Position numbers and translations under genes: made by a program. This document shows, piece by piece, positions 43,269 to 52,028 of a stretch of 64,000 nucleotides of DNA. How positions within the stretch are numbered: the first letter of the stretch is position 1; every line of letters begins with the position of its first letter. Source of the stretch: JAFARE01 sp963777285 (GTDB lineage: Bacteria > Chloroflexota > Dormibacteria > Aeolococcales > Aeolococcaceae); the NCBI GenBank assembly GCA_963777285.1, contig CAVZPR010000001.1, positions 1,358,615 to 1,422,614 of the forward strand. The letters are read 5' to 3'. A model generated the notes under the pieces. It ran no database searches. It was given only the letters and a program-made list of their open reading frames with translations, and was not told the DNA's origin.

Positions 43269-45553
43269 GTCACCTCCGCGAGGCCGCCGGGGCCGCCGGC
43301 AAACGAGAGGTCGCCATCGACGCTGGTCCGGTCGACGTTCACGCCCGGCGGGGCCGGGGCCACGTACGCGCCAGAGGCGACGGGCACCGCGACGACGGCG
43401 GGCCGGGCGATGGCCAGGAGCACCGTCGACAACGCGCCGCCCGGCGGCGCCACCAGCACCTGCGCCGCCAGCGCCCGCCCGTAGACGGCGCAGATCTCCT
43501 CCTGGTCGTCGGTGCCGGCATCGCCGAGGACCAGCAGGCTGCCGCCGGGGTCGGCGACGAGCAGGGCGCACATCGGGTTTCCGGTGGCGGCGGCGCGAAA
43601 GTCGAGGCAGCGCCAGGCAGCACCTCCCCACGTCCAGGACCTCCCCGCGGGATCGACCACGTCGGCTCCCGCCTGCTGCAACGCCTCGACGACGCTCGTC
43701 GCTCCTGGGGTCAGGTCGTGCGGCGCCATGACGACGTCCACCGGGTAGCGTCCGGGGAGCCCGGCGAGGCCCGCCACCGCCGCTCGCTCCCCGCCGGTCA
43801 CGACGACGAGGCCGATCTGCCGCGCCAGGGGCGGCAGGACGCGCCCCAGCGCCTGCTGCAGCAGGGCAGGCGAGGCGCCTCCGTCGACCAGGGCGAGCCC
43901 GCCCGTCGGGGTCTGCACCAGCACCGCCGGCGCGGACCCCGTGGACAGCACCGTGGCGTGCAGCCTGCCGTCGGGCCGCGACGCGGCGACACCGGCCAGC
44001 ACCGCCGCCACCGTCGCTGCCGCGACCACCGCCACGGTGCCGCGCGGCGGGCGTAGCGCCGTCGGTGCGCGGAGCCTGGCGCGAGCGGCCAGGAGCGCCA
44101 CGAGCACGAGCAGCGCCGCCACCTCGGCGACCGTCCATGCCGGTGGCCAGGCGGCAAGGTCGAGGTGGCTGCCGGGGATCGCGCTGAGGACCGTGGCCAC
44201 TGCCACGGTGAGGTCCGCCCCGCTGCCCGCGAGGTGCAGCGGGAGCCAGCCCAGCGCGGGCGCGACCGTCGCCAGCAGGGACCCGGCGCCGCCGACGACG
44301 ATGAGGGCGGGCAGCAGCGGCAGCACCAGGGCGTTGGCGACCGGGCCCGCCAGGGCGACGACGCCGAACGTGCCCGCCATCACCGGCACGGTCGCAACCT
44401 GCGCGGCGACCGTCACGGCGAAGGGGTCGACGAGCAGCCGCGGTCCCGGGATGCGGCGCTGCAGGAGGGGCGCCAGCAGCAGGATGCCCGCCGTGCCCAG
44501 GAAGGAGAGTTGGAAACCCGGGTCGGCGACGAGCCCGGGGGCGGCGGCGAGCATGGCCGCTGCCACCAGAGCGAGCATGGGCAGCGGGTCGGCGCGTCTG
44601 CCCCCCGAGCGCGCCAGCAGCGCGACGACGGCCATGAGCGCGCTGCGCACCGCGGCGGGACCGGCGCCGCTGAGCAAGACGTACGCGGCGACCATGGGAA
44701 TCGCGGCGAGCAGGATCCGCCGCTCCGGCCACTGCAAGGCGCGGCCCGCGGCGGCCAGCAGGCCGAGGAGGATCACCACCTTCAAGCCGCTCACCACCAC
44801 GATGTGGATCAGGCCTGCGTCCTGCAGCGATGCGCGCACGTCGGCCGCAAGTGGCTGGTGGATGCCGAAGGCGATGCCCAGCAGCAGCGCCGCAGACGGC
44901 TGGGGCAGCACGCCGTCGACGGCCGCGACCAGCTTTGCCTGCAGCGCTGCGATGGCTCGGGAAACGGACGGGCCGCCGTGGGCGGTCACCGACATCAGCG
45001 GCGACACCGCGACCGCCTCGACGTCCTCGCGTTCCAGGATCGCCTGCGAGTCGGGTCCGGGACGGCGATCGGGAGCGCGGAGCCCGGTCGCGTCCACTTC
45101 CACCGAGTCCCCTGGCGCCACCGCGGGCAGGGAAGGCCCGCTGACCAGGAGACCGCCGGTGACCGCGGCGTCGACGTCCCCGCCCGACAGGCGGCGCGCG
45201 TCGACGATCACCTCCGAGCCGCCTCCCGGCGTCGCCTCGCGAACCGTTCCGAGAACGGCGACGGACGCGCTGCCCAGGTGCCCGGCGATGCGTCCGGGGC
45301 CGGGGACGGGCACCGCCGCGGCGCCCCGCAGCGCTCCCAGCAGGGCGATCGTGAGGCCCAGCGCGGCGAGAGCAGGACGCGGCCGCCGCGATGCAGTCAT
45401 CGCCACCGCCAGCGCCCCGGCGATCAGCGCCCCGCCGGCGAGCACCGAGGCGGCGGGGATCGCGCCCGTGTAGCCGGCGGCCGTACCGGCGGCGAACGAG
45501 GCGCAGAGCAGCGCCGCCCAGCGGCCCGAGCGCGAGCCGCTGAGGCGGGTCAC
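43265..45553 (-). CDS. comEC: ComEC/Rec2 DNA uptake channel
   Basis: A 762-aa membrane protein. The N-terminal DUF4131 region (about residues 1-190) is followed by the competence domain with HIVVVSGLKVVILLGLLAAA and GAGPAAVRSALMA, and many helices to about residue 500. The C-terminal metallo-beta-lactamase-like domain starts near residue 530 (LVDGGASPALLQ). The usual metal motif HPHADH is replaced by TGGERAAVAG, so this domain should lack nuclease metal binding. It imports single-stranded DNA during transformation. The start overlaps the comEA stop by 4 nt. Confidence 0.9.
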   Translation of the reverse strand: MTRLSGSRSGRWAALLCASFAAGTAAGYTGAIPAASVLAGGALIAGALAVAMTASRRPRPALAALGLTIALLGALRGAAAVPVPGPGRIAGHLGSASVAVLGTVREATPGGGSEVIVDARRLSGGDVDAAVTGGLLVSGPSLPAVAPGDSVEVDATGLRAPDRRPGPDSQAILEREDVEAVAVSPLMSVTAHGGPSVSRAIAALQAKLVAAVDGVLPQPSAALLLGIAFGIHQPLAADVRASLQDAGLIHIVVVSGLKVVILLGLLAAAGRALQWPERRILLAAIPMVAAYVLLSGAGPAAVRSALMAVVALLARSGGRRADPLPMLALVAAAMLAAAPGLVADPGFQLSFLGTAGILLLAPLLQRRIPGPRLLVDPFAVTVAAQVATVPVMAGTFGVVALAGPVANALVLPLLPALIVVGGAGSLLATVAPALGWLPLHLAGSGADLTVAVATVLSAIPGSHLDLAAWPPAWTVAEVAALLVLVALLAARARLRAPTALRPPRGTVAVVAAATVAAVLAGVAASRPDGRLHATVLSTGSAPAVLVQTPTGGLALVDGGASPALLQQALGRVLPPLARQIGLVVVTGGERAAVAGLAGLPGRYPVDVVMAPHDLTPGATSVVEALQQAGADVVDPAGRSWTWGGAAWRCLDFRAAATGNPMCALLVADPGGSLLVLGDAGTDDQEEICAVYGRALAAQVLVAPPGGALSTVLLAIARPAVVAVPVASGAYVAPAPPGVNVDRTSVDGDLSFAGGPGGLAEVT

Positions 45554-46131
45554 GTCGGCGGGAGCACGACCCGGAGGTAGTGCTCCAGCCCTGCCACCGT
45601 CGCGGAGTCGACGCCAAGGTCGGTGCGCAGCTGGCTCATGCTGGTGAACGGCCCCCACTCGTCCCGGTACTGCACGATCTCCGCCGCCAGGCCGGGCGGC
45701 ATCCCGGGTACGGCGTCGAGCTCGTCCTCTGCGGCCGTGTTGATGTCGAGCTTGGCCGCGGTGTTGCCGGTGCTCCTGAGGAAGGGGACGTTGACCTGCC
45801 GCCCGTCGTGCACCCGCGAGGCCATGTCCGGCAGGTGGCCGGGGTCGGCCAGCGTCGTGATCCCCCCGGCGGCGGCGATCGCGTCGGCCACGCGCGCGTC
45901 GGGGCTCAGCTCGTACAGACCGGGATGGACGACAGCGCCGCTGACGAAGACCAGCACCGTCGGCGGTGCGGGTGGATCGACCGTCTCCCCGACCAGGGCC
46001 GGCGGCGCCGGCGCCGGGCCCTGCAGCGCGAGCAACCCGACGGCCACCCCGGCGGCCAGCAGCGCCCCCAGCACGATGGCCAGCCGGCGCGGGCCCAGCC
46101 TCGCAACGACCCTTTTAGCCTTGGCAGACAT
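45550..46131 (-). CDS. comEA: ComEA DNA-binding competence protein
   Basis: A 193-aa protein. One N-terminal membrane anchor (about residues 16-36) precedes an SLBB domain (VSGAVVHPGLYELSPDARVA). Paired helix-hairpin-helix motifs near the end include DINTAAEDELDAVPGMPPGL. It binds double-stranded DNA at the cell surface and passes it to ComEC. TACCCT lies 10 nt before the ATG at 46131. Confidence 0.92.
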   Translation of the reverse strand: MSAKAKRVVARLGPRRLAIVLGALLAAGVAVGLLALQGPAPAPPALVGETVDPPAPPTVLVFVSGAVVHPGLYELSPDARVADAIAAAGGITTLADPGHLPDMASRVHDGRQVNVPFLRSTGNTAAKLDINTAAEDELDAVPGMPPGLAAEIVQYRDEWGPFTSMSQLRTDLGVDSATVAGLEHYLRVVLPPT

Positions 46132-46195
46132 TCTGCCTTGTAGGGTATGAGCACCTGAGCCGGCGCCGCCAGGCGTCCCGGCGGACAAAGTCCGC

Positions 46196-46687
46196 CTAGA
46201 TGCGGTAGCGCCGCTGGCCGTCCTCTCCCACGAACGTCTGCGCCCCGGCCCGCTCGGCCAGGAAGCGCACGGCCCGACCGGAGACCGGCGCGCCCGCGCT
46301 CGTGATCTCCTTGGCGATCTCCGACGCCGTGGCCGACCCGAGCTTGGCGAGCACGGCCCGCACCACCTCTCCGGTGACCGATGGCGGCGTCGCCCGCCCC
46401 TTGACCACCTTGCGCCGCCGCCGCCGCGTCGCGGCTGCGGCGCGCTTGCGCCCGCGAGCCGGCGAGGCGTGGTCGCCGCTGGCGGCGGTGCCGGCCCGTT
46501 CGATGAGCGCCACCGCGTCGCGAACCTGGCCGCGCAGCGCGGCATTCTCAGCCCGCAGCGCGGCGACGTCGCGCACCAGACCCTCGATGCGGACCACCAG
46601 CTTCTCCGCAGCCGTCACGATCGGCGACGGCGCGCCCGCGAGCGCGGTTTCGTCCCGCCTCACTGCGGCCGAACCCCAATCGGGCAT
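46196..46687 (-). CDS. Coiled-coil / basic linker / winged-helix-like protein
   Basis: A 163-aa protein starting MPDWGSAAVRRDETALAGAP. A coiled coil (VRIEGLVRDVAALRAENAAL, residues about 32-60) is followed by an Arg/Lys-rich linker (RKRAAAATRRRRRKVVKGR). A C-terminal domain follows, with SEIAKEITSAGAPVSGRAVRF resembling a winged helix. GGAGG 5 nt before the ATG at 46687 fixes the start. It is probably a nucleoid-associated or regulatory DNA-binding protein. Confidence 0.65.
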   Translation of the reverse strand: MPDWGSAAVRRDETALAGAPSPIVTAAEKLVVRIEGLVRDVAALRAENAALRGQVRDAVALIERAGTAASGDHASPARGRKRAAAATRRRRRKVVKGRATPPSVTGEVVRAVLAKLGSATASEIAKEITSAGAPVSGRAVRFLAERAGAQTFVGEDGQRRYRI

Positions 46688-46863
46688 GGCAACCTCCGAG
46701 CGCGGTGGGCATGCGCGGACTGCAGCGGCGCATGCAATGAAAGTGCCGCCATTGTGTGCCACAGCACCGCCGACTGGCAATTGCCGACTGCAGTCGTCGC
46801 GACCCGCGACTGCCGCCCCACGCGCTCTGCGCCCACTCTGGCGCACTACCATGAACCCGACCT

Positions 46864-46936
46864 GGGGCCATAGCTCAGCTGGGAGAGCACTTGCATGGCA
46901 TGCAAGGGGTCGGGGGTTCGAGTCCCCCTGGCTCCA
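46864..46936 (+). tRNA. tRNA-Ala (anticodon GGC)
   Basis: 73-nt cloverleaf: acceptor GGGGCCA / TGGCTCC with one G-T pair, D-arm AGCTCAGCTGGGAGAGC, anticodon stem CTTGC/GCAAG with loop ATGGCAT, T-arm GGGGGTTCGAGTCCCCC, discriminator A. The 3' CCA is not encoded. Confidence 0.95.
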
Positions 46937-47013
46937 CGCCGCTCCGGTCAGGATCGGGTCACAGGCCGGTCGCACGGCCGGGCGCGCTTCACAGCGCCGG
47001 TAGGCTTGGGCCG

Positions 47014-48351
47014 ATGGCCGGGCTGACCCGGCCGGCACGGGCGATCATCGCCGTGTCGGCAGCGCTTCTCGCCGCGTACGTGGTGATCTGGATCCAGGTC
47101 TCACCGCTCGAGGTGGGCCGCAGCGACTTCACCTCGACGTACGTCGGTGCGACGCTGCTGCGTGACGGACAGCGCACGCAGCTGTACGACGAGTCCGCAC
47201 AGACGCCGGTGCACACGCGCGTCATCGCCCCCGACACCGAGGGCAACCTGCCCTTCGTCGATGCGCCCGTCGCGGCGGCGCTGGCGGCGCCGGTCACGCT
47301 GTTCGACCTGCACGTGGCGTATCGCGTGTGGGCGCTGCTGCAGCTGGCGGTGCTCGCGCTGGCCGTGGTGATAGCGGTGCGCGCGGCGCCATGGCCGGAG
47401 CTGCTGTCGCGCAGGTGGAGGGTCGCTGCGGGAGCTGTGGCGCTCACCGGTGCGGGCACGCTGGTGCTGCTGCTGCAGGCGCAGTGGGGCAGCGTCATGG
47501 CGTTGGGCATCGCGCTGGCGTACAGCGACTGGCGTGGCGGGCGCCTCGCGCGAGGCGCGGCGCTGCTCGTGATCTGCACGGGAATCGCCAAGCCACACCT
47601 GGCGTTTGGCCTGCTGGCGTTCATGCTCGGCTGGCGCAACCGCAGGGTTTTGTGGGGCGCGCTCGGCGGCGCGATCGCGATCCTCGCCGCCAGCCTCGCC
47701 GTCGCCGGGCCGGCCGGCGTCGCGCAGTTCGTGTCGCTCGCGCTGCAGACGAACACGCGCTGGCAGCTGCGCACATTCAGCGGCTTCGTCGGCATTCCGG
47801 GATCGTTCCTGGGCAACAGCGCCGCGGCCCAGATCGTGGGTGCGGTGGGCTCCGTCGTGGCGCTGTGCGTCGCCGTGTACCTCGGTGCGCTGCTGCGACG
47901 GGACCGCGGCAGCTTCGACGTGGCGTTCGCGGGCGCGTGCGTGCTGTCGCTGCTCGCAGCGCCGCACGCGGGCACGCACGACCTGGTGATGCTCGCACCG
48001 CCGGCCGCCTGGTGCGTCGCCGTCGCGCTGCGCGCCGATGTGCGGGCAGCGCTCCTGCGTCGCGGCCCGCGACGCGCGGTGACCACGGTGATCGGCGCGT
48101 GGGCGCTGCTCAGCGCCGCGGCGTTCATCAGCCTCGGCGACGGAGCAGCGACTCCGCCGGGACAGCTGGCGCCGTGGGTGCTCATCGCAGTGGCGCTGGC
48201 GCTGTGCGTGGCGGCCAGGTCGCGGCCGGCCGCGTGGGACCATCCGCTAACGTCGCTGGCGCATGAGACAGCTGTGGGCGCCCTGGCGGATGGCGTACGT
48301 GGGGGGCGAGGAACCATCCCCCGACGGCTGCTTTCTCTGCCGCGCCGCTGA
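47014..48351 (+). CDS. GT87-like polyprenol-phosphate mannosyltransferase family membrane protein
   Basis: A 445-aa protein with about ten membrane helices. The first luminal loop contains GRSDFTSTYVGATLLRDGQ and an acidic residue pair, and FVDAPVAAALAAPVTLFDLH follows, as in glycosyltransferase family 87 (DUF2029). GIAKPHLAFGLLAFMLGW is the other conserved block. Members use polyprenyl-phosphate sugars for cell-envelope glycans. TAGGCT 7 nt before the ATG suggests a leaderless mRNA. The last 89 nt overlap the HIT gene. Confidence 0.78.
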   Translation: MAGLTRPARAIIAVSAALLAAYVVIWIQVSPLEVGRSDFTSTYVGATLLRDGQRTQLYDESAQTPVHTRVIAPDTEGNLPFVDAPVAAALAAPVTLFDLHVAYRVWALLQLAVLALAVVIAVRAAPWPELLSRRWRVAAGAVALTGAGTLVLLLQAQWGSVMALGIALAYSDWRGGRLARGAALLVICTGIAKPHLAFGLLAFMLGWRNRRVLWGALGGAIAILAASLAVAGPAGVAQFVSLALQTNTRWQLRTFSGFVGIPGSFLGNSAAAQIVGAVGSVVALCVAVYLGALLRRDRGSFDVAFAGACVLSLLAAPHAGTHDLVMLAPPAAWCVAVALRADVRAALLRRGPRRAVTTVIGAWALLSAAAFISLGDGAATPPGQLAPWVLIAVALALCVAARSRPAAWDHPLTSLAHETAVGALADGVRGGRGTIPRRLLSLPRR

Positions 48352-48745
48352 GGCGCCAACCGGCGGCGACCACCTCGTGGAGCGCGCGACGCTGACGATC
48401 ACGCTCCTGAACCGCTATCCCTACAACAGCGGACACGTGATGGTGGTGCCCCTGCGACACGTTCCCGACCTCGCGGGACTGACCGCGGACGAAGGGGCGG
48501 CGCTGATCACCGGTACGCAGCGGGCGATGCGCGCGATCGACAGCGCGCTGGCACCGGGCGGCTACAACGTCGGCTTCAACCAGGGCACCGCGGCAGGAGC
48601 CAGCACCGAGCACGTCCACCTGCACGTGGTGCCGCGCTGGGCTGGCGACACCAACTTCATGCCGGTGCTGGGCGACGTCAAGGTGCTGCCGGAGCACCTC
48701 GACGAGACCGCCGATAAGCTGCGGCAGGCCTACTCCACGCTATAG
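48263..48745 (+). CDS. HIT-family nucleotide hydrolase/phosphorylase
   Basis: A 160-aa protein starting MRQLWAPWRMAYVGGEEPSP. The histidine triad is EHVHLHVVPRW. FLNRYPYNSGHVM-like text (LLNRYPYNSGHVMVVPLRH) and CFLCRA match the AP4A phosphorylase-like HIT branch known from actinobacteria. It degrades dinucleoside polyphosphates. The start overlaps the preceding gene by 89 nt in another frame. Confidence 0.93.
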   Translation: MRQLWAPWRMAYVGGEEPSPDGCFLCRAAEAPTGGDHLVERATLTITLLNRYPYNSGHVMVVPLRHVPDLAGLTADEGAALITGTQRAMRAIDSALAPGGYNVGFNQGTAAGASTEHVHLHVVPRWAGDTNFMPVLGDVKVLPEHLDETADKLRQAYSTL

Positions 48746-48756
48746 TCCCCTGCGCC

Positions 48757-48849
48757 GTGGGTTCCGTCATCAAGAAGCGCCGCAAGAAGATGCGCAAGCA
48801 CAAGCACAAGAAGATGCTGAAGAAGACGAGGTGGCAGCGGCGCGCCTAG
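48757..48849 (+). CDS. Ribosomal protein bS22 (AURKAIP1/COX24-type)
   Basis: A 30-aa very basic protein, MGSVIKKRRKKMRKHKHKKM followed by LKKTRWQRRA, starting at GTG 48757. It matches the small AURKAIP1/COX24-domain protein that is part of the mycobacterial 30S subunit (bS22). TATAGT lies 10 nt upstream (48741-48746). It is short enough to be missed by gene finders. The lineage significance is that such proteins are best known from Actinomycetota and relatives. Confidence 0.85.
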   Translation: MGSVIKKRRKKMRKHKHKKMLKKTRWQRRA

Positions 48850-48861
48850 CGCGCCGTTCGC

Positions 48862-49806
48862 CTACGCCTTGGCGTAGGAGTGCAGCCCCGCAATCCACAG
48901 GTTCACCGCGTACAGGGTGAACAGGATCGCCGCGAACCCGAAGGCGGTGATGATGGCGGCGCGCTTCTCCTTCCATCCGTAGGTCACCCGCGCGTGCAGG
49001 TAGATGGCGAAGACCACCCAGGTGATGAACGCGAACGTCTCCTTGGGGTCCCAGCCCCAGTACCGACCCCAGGCGTGCTCGCCCCATATGGCGCCGCAAA
49101 TGACGCCGAACGACCAGATGGGAAAGCCGATCATCACGAAGCGGTAGCTCCACTGGTCCAGCGACCGCGCCGACGGGAGCACGCGCCGGACCCGGTCGGC
49201 GAAGGACGTCGATAGGCCGGCGCCGAAACCGCCGCCTCCGCCGCTCATGGTCATCGTGGCAGCGCCACCCTGGCCCACGGATGCCCCTGCCGGGACGGTG
49301 GCGACGGCGAGCATGCGCTGGTCCGCCCAGCGCCGCGCCAGGTAGGCCATGCCGAAGAAGAAGGAGAAGCTCAGGATCGCGGACGATGTCGCCATCGCCG
49401 TCACGTGGATGGTGAGCCAGTAGCTGTGCAGCGCCGGCACCAGCTGACCCGGTGGCACGTAGAGCATGTACGCCACGCCCATGAGCGCAATGGCCACGAG
49501 CATCGCGGGCAGCCCTATGAGCCGCATGCGCGCCCGCACCATGAGCACGAGGCACACCGTGACGATCACGAACGCGATGCCTGTCGAATATTCGTACATG
49601 TTGCCCAGGGGCCAGTGACCGGCCTCGAGGGCGCGGGTGAAGATCGACGCGGCGTGCAGGGGCCAGCCCACGAGCACCAGACCCAGGCCGATGTCTCCGA
49701 GGAGGCGGCGCCGGAAGGTCAGATGCAACACGAATGCGACAAGCGCCCCGCAGTACGCACCCACGGCCACGCCGAACAGGACGAGGGACGCCGGGGTGCT
49801 GCCCAT
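48862..49806 (-). CDS. Cytochrome c biogenesis protein, CcsB/ResC (CcsA) family
   Basis: A 314-aa membrane protein with eight helices. The heme-handling signature WGRYWGWDPKETFAFITWVV and the conserved histidines in WLTIHVTAMATSSAILSF and IAGLHSY identify the CcsA/ResC family of system II cytochrome c assembly. A glycine-rich loop (MSGGGGGFGAGL) interrupts the middle. The start at 49806 is preceded by TATACT 10 nt upstream. It exports and presents heme for covalent attachment. Confidence 0.9.
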   Translation of the reverse strand: MGSTPASLVLFGVAVGAYCGALVAFVLHLTFRRRLLGDIGLGLVLVGWPLHAASIFTRALEAGHWPLGNMYEYSTGIAFVIVTVCLVLMVRARMRLIGLPAMLVAIALMGVAYMLYVPPGQLVPALHSYWLTIHVTAMATSSAILSFSFFFGMAYLARRWADQRMLAVATVPAGASVGQGGAATMTMSGGGGGFGAGLSTSFADRVRRVLPSARSLDQWSYRFVMIGFPIWSFGVICGAIWGEHAWGRYWGWDPKETFAFITWVVFAIYLHARVTYGWKEKRAAIITAFGFAAILFTLYAVNLWIAGLHSYAKA

Positions 49807-49937
49807 GGTCACGGCGAGTATAGCCACGCCCCTGCGCAGGGCCGGTTCCGGCAGCCGGGTGCTCGGACGTTGCACCGCGTCTGTAAAGGAATGCCACCCG
49901 GTGCGTCGCGAGCCCGCGGCGTCCGTACCATGGGGCC

Positions 49938-50318
49938 ATGCCGAGGCCCCGGATCCTCCTCGCCGACGATGACCCGCGCGTGATCCAGGTCGTGTCCCGG
50001 TACCTCGACCTCGAGGGCTACGAGATGGACACCGTGATGGACGGCCAGGCCGCGGTCGACAACGCCGCCGCCAACCCTCCGGACCTGATCATCCTCGACA
50101 TCATGATGCCGGGCATCGACGGCATCGAAGCCTGCCGCCGCATCCGCGCCAACGCGGCGACCTCCGACACCCCGGTGCTGATGTTCAGCGCCCTCAGCGA
50201 GGAGGCCGAAGCCGCCCGCGACGCCGGCGCCGACGGCCTGCTGCCCAAGCCGTTCAACCTGCCCACGCTCGCCGACGCGGTGAAGACGTTCTTCGCCGAG
50301 CGCGGCGTGTCCGTCTAG
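49938..50318 (+). CDS. Stand-alone CheY-like response regulator receiver
   Basis: A 126-aa receiver domain: acidic pair Asp10/Asp11, phospho-acceptor Asp54 in DLIILDIMMPG, Ser in LMFSALS and Lys in LLPKPFNLP. No output domain. No histidine kinase is nearby, so its partner is unknown. TACCAT lies 6 nt before the ATG, giving a leaderless transcript. Confidence 0.93.
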   Translation: MPRPRILLADDDPRVIQVVSRYLDLEGYEMDTVMDGQAAVDNAAANPPDLIILDIMMPGIDGIEACRRIRANAATSDTPVLMFSALSEEAEAARDAGADGLLPKPFNLPTLADAVKTFFAERGVSV

Positions 50319-50368
50319 CCGCAGCGACCACCGGACCTATACTGCCGGGGCGCCTTCGAGCGATCACC

Positions 50369-50444
50369 GGGGCGGTAGCTCAGCTGGGAGAGCGCTGCCC
50401 TCGCACGGCAGAGGTCAGGGGTTCGAATCCCCTCCGCTCCACCA
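50369..50444 (+). tRNA. tRNA-Ala (anticodon CGC), CCA encoded
   Basis: Acceptor GGGGCGG / CCGCTCC, anticodon stem CTGCC/GGCAG with loop CTCGCAC, T-arm AGGGGTTCGAATCCCCT, discriminator A and encoded CCA at 50442-50444. The 3' half is the likely integration site of the element that follows. Confidence 0.95.
50421..50444 (+). repeat. Probable attL within the tRNA-Ala 3' end
   Basis: The T-arm and acceptor end directly precede the integrase gene (start 50593). Tyrosine-integrase elements usually duplicate such a tRNA end at their far boundary. No second copy was found in the window, so attR should lie beyond position 64000. Confidence 0.5.
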
Positions 50445-50592
50445 ACCTGAATTTTGAATTCAGACTAGCCATATTCAGCGAGCGCCAGCTACCTCCAGAA
50501 AACCATGGGATGTTGCTGGCAACCGTCGACTCTTTGTCATTCTGATATCCTGCTGTCGCGTCTTTCCAATTAATCTCTTGTGAGAGGGACCG

Positions 50593-51618
50593 GTGGCAAG
50601 CAGCGCCTTCGTCCCAAAACCCAAACCGCAGCGTCGCGATTACTACGACACCTCCCAACGCGGCCTCAGGGATGGCGATCGGGGTCCTGGCCAGGCCCGC
50701 CCTGGACAACGGCTGACGGTGGCCGACGCGGCACGGGCGATGATCAATCATCATCGGCTCGACTGGTCCGTGACGACGTTGCGCAACGCCGACGACTACT
50801 TGCTCCGTGGCCGCTTTCCCGAGTTCCTGGCTCATGAGGGCATCGCCTACGTCGACCAGCTGAGTACGCACGCCCTCGAGGAGTACATGAACGTTCATGC
50901 AGATGTCCTAAGACCGAGCACTCTGGTGAAGTTCCGCACCTATGCGCGAGCACTCGCCAAATTCTGCAAGGAACAGCCGGGATTCGAAGCACCACTGCTC
51001 ACCGACGGCAGTGAGCTCCCGCGTCCAACTGTTCCGAAACGCAAACTGCCGATGGCGCTGAGCCTGAGCGACGAAGCGCGCGTCGTAGCCGCCGCCAAGC
51101 CCGGACGGGACCGTCTGATCGCAGTCACACTCCTCGCCACTGGCCTGCGCGTCGGTGAGCTGTGCGCACTTACGCTAGACCACCTCGAGAATCTCAAGGC
51201 GCGACCGCCGCGATTGATCATCGTTGGCAACGTTCACAATCGCGTGCTCACTAAAGGACGGCGCGACCGGATCGTTGGTTTCCGCGACACCTACCGAAAC
51301 CTGCCTCGCGACCTCCTCGAATGGGTGACCAAGGAGCGACCCCACAGCCACCTCCGCGAGGTGTTTCTCTCGGACTCCGAGCACGCACTGACGACCTGGG
51401 GCGTCGAGCAACTCATGCAGCGCATCGGCAAGGTCGCGGACGTGCGGTGCAACCCACACCGGCTGCGACACACGTGGGCGACGCGTTGTGCCGATGCAGG
51501 CGTCCCAATGTTCCATCTGCAACTTCTTGGAGGATGGGAATCAGTGGACATGGTGCGCCGCTACTACACCGGCTCTGACCTCGAGGCGGTCTCTGCCCTC
51601 TCGCGCTTCCGAACGTAG
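50593..51618 (+). CDS. Tyrosine integrase of the element
   Basis: A 341-aa phage-type integrase. The N-terminal core-binding domain (TVADAARAMINHHRLDWSVT) is followed by the catalytic domain. Arg is in ATGLRVGELCALTLDHL, the HxxR box is HRLRHTWATRC, the His/Trp position is LGGWESVDMV and the nucleophile Tyr is in RRYYTGSD. The position 148 nt after tRNA-Ala, reading away from it, is the classic layout for integration into the tRNA 3' end. GTG start with GAGAGG upstream. Confidence 0.92.
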   Translation: MASSAFVPKPKPQRRDYYDTSQRGLRDGDRGPGQARPGQRLTVADAARAMINHHRLDWSVTTLRNADDYLLRGRFPEFLAHEGIAYVDQLSTHALEEYMNVHADVLRPSTLVKFRTYARALAKFCKEQPGFEAPLLTDGSELPRPTVPKRKLPMALSLSDEARVVAAAKPGRDRLIAVTLLATGLRVGELCALTLDHLENLKARPPRLIIVGNVHNRVLTKGRRDRIVGFRDTYRNLPRDLLEWVTKERPHSHLREVFLSDSEHALTTWGVEQLMQRIGKVADVRCNPHRLRHTWATRCADAGVPMFHLQLLGGWESVDMVRRYYTGSDLEAVSALSRFRT

Positions 51619-51624
51619 GTGCAC

Positions 51625-52026
51625 TTACGCCAGATCGGCGAGGAGAAAGGCCGGCTCTACAGCCGCAAGCGTCTCGAGGATGCGGCGCGCGGTACACAAG
51701 CGCGTGGGCCGTCCAGCAAGCGCGTTGTACATGGTGCCGTGCGCGACGCCGGCGGCGCGGCTAAGCGAGGCGGCAGTAAAGCCGCGTGTCAGCATGACCT
51801 GCCGCAGCGTTCCCGATACGAATGCTTGCCGATCGCCGTCCCAGATGCAACGTGTATCGGTGGGCACCTGGTTCGTCGAGCTGCCGCCACGATATTTCCG
51901 CGGCTCGCCTTCGTCGGCGCGGCCGGGCGCGCGTGGAACTACTGACCCGCTCGCCCCCGACGCGACATCAAAGGACAAGGGCAGCTGCGGCGCGGACGGC
52001 ATGACGCTGAGAGGCGAAGCGCGCAC
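51625..52026 (-). CDS. XRE-type helix-turn-helix protein
   Basis: A 133-aa protein. The first 70 residues are disordered and Pro/Ser-rich. Residues 72-125 form an HTH: RQVMLTRGFTAASLSRAAGV with recognition helix AHGTMYNALAG. It starts 2 nt after the relaxase stop on the same strand and is likely co-translated. Probably an autoregulator of transfer genes. Confidence 0.68.
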   Translation of the reverse strand: MRASPLSVMPSAPQLPLSFDVASGASGSVVPRAPGRADEGEPRKYRGGSSTNQVPTDTRCIWDGDRQAFVSGTLRQVMLTRGFTAASLSRAAGVAHGTMYNALAGRPTRLCTARRILETLAAVEPAFLLADLA

Positions 52027-52028
52027 TG

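Noticed and set aside
42243..45617. A single open frame of 1124 codons on the minus strand
   Set aside because: Only the last 341 codons (holA) are real. The rest is the Arg/Gly-rich shadow of comEC in another frame, common at high GC.
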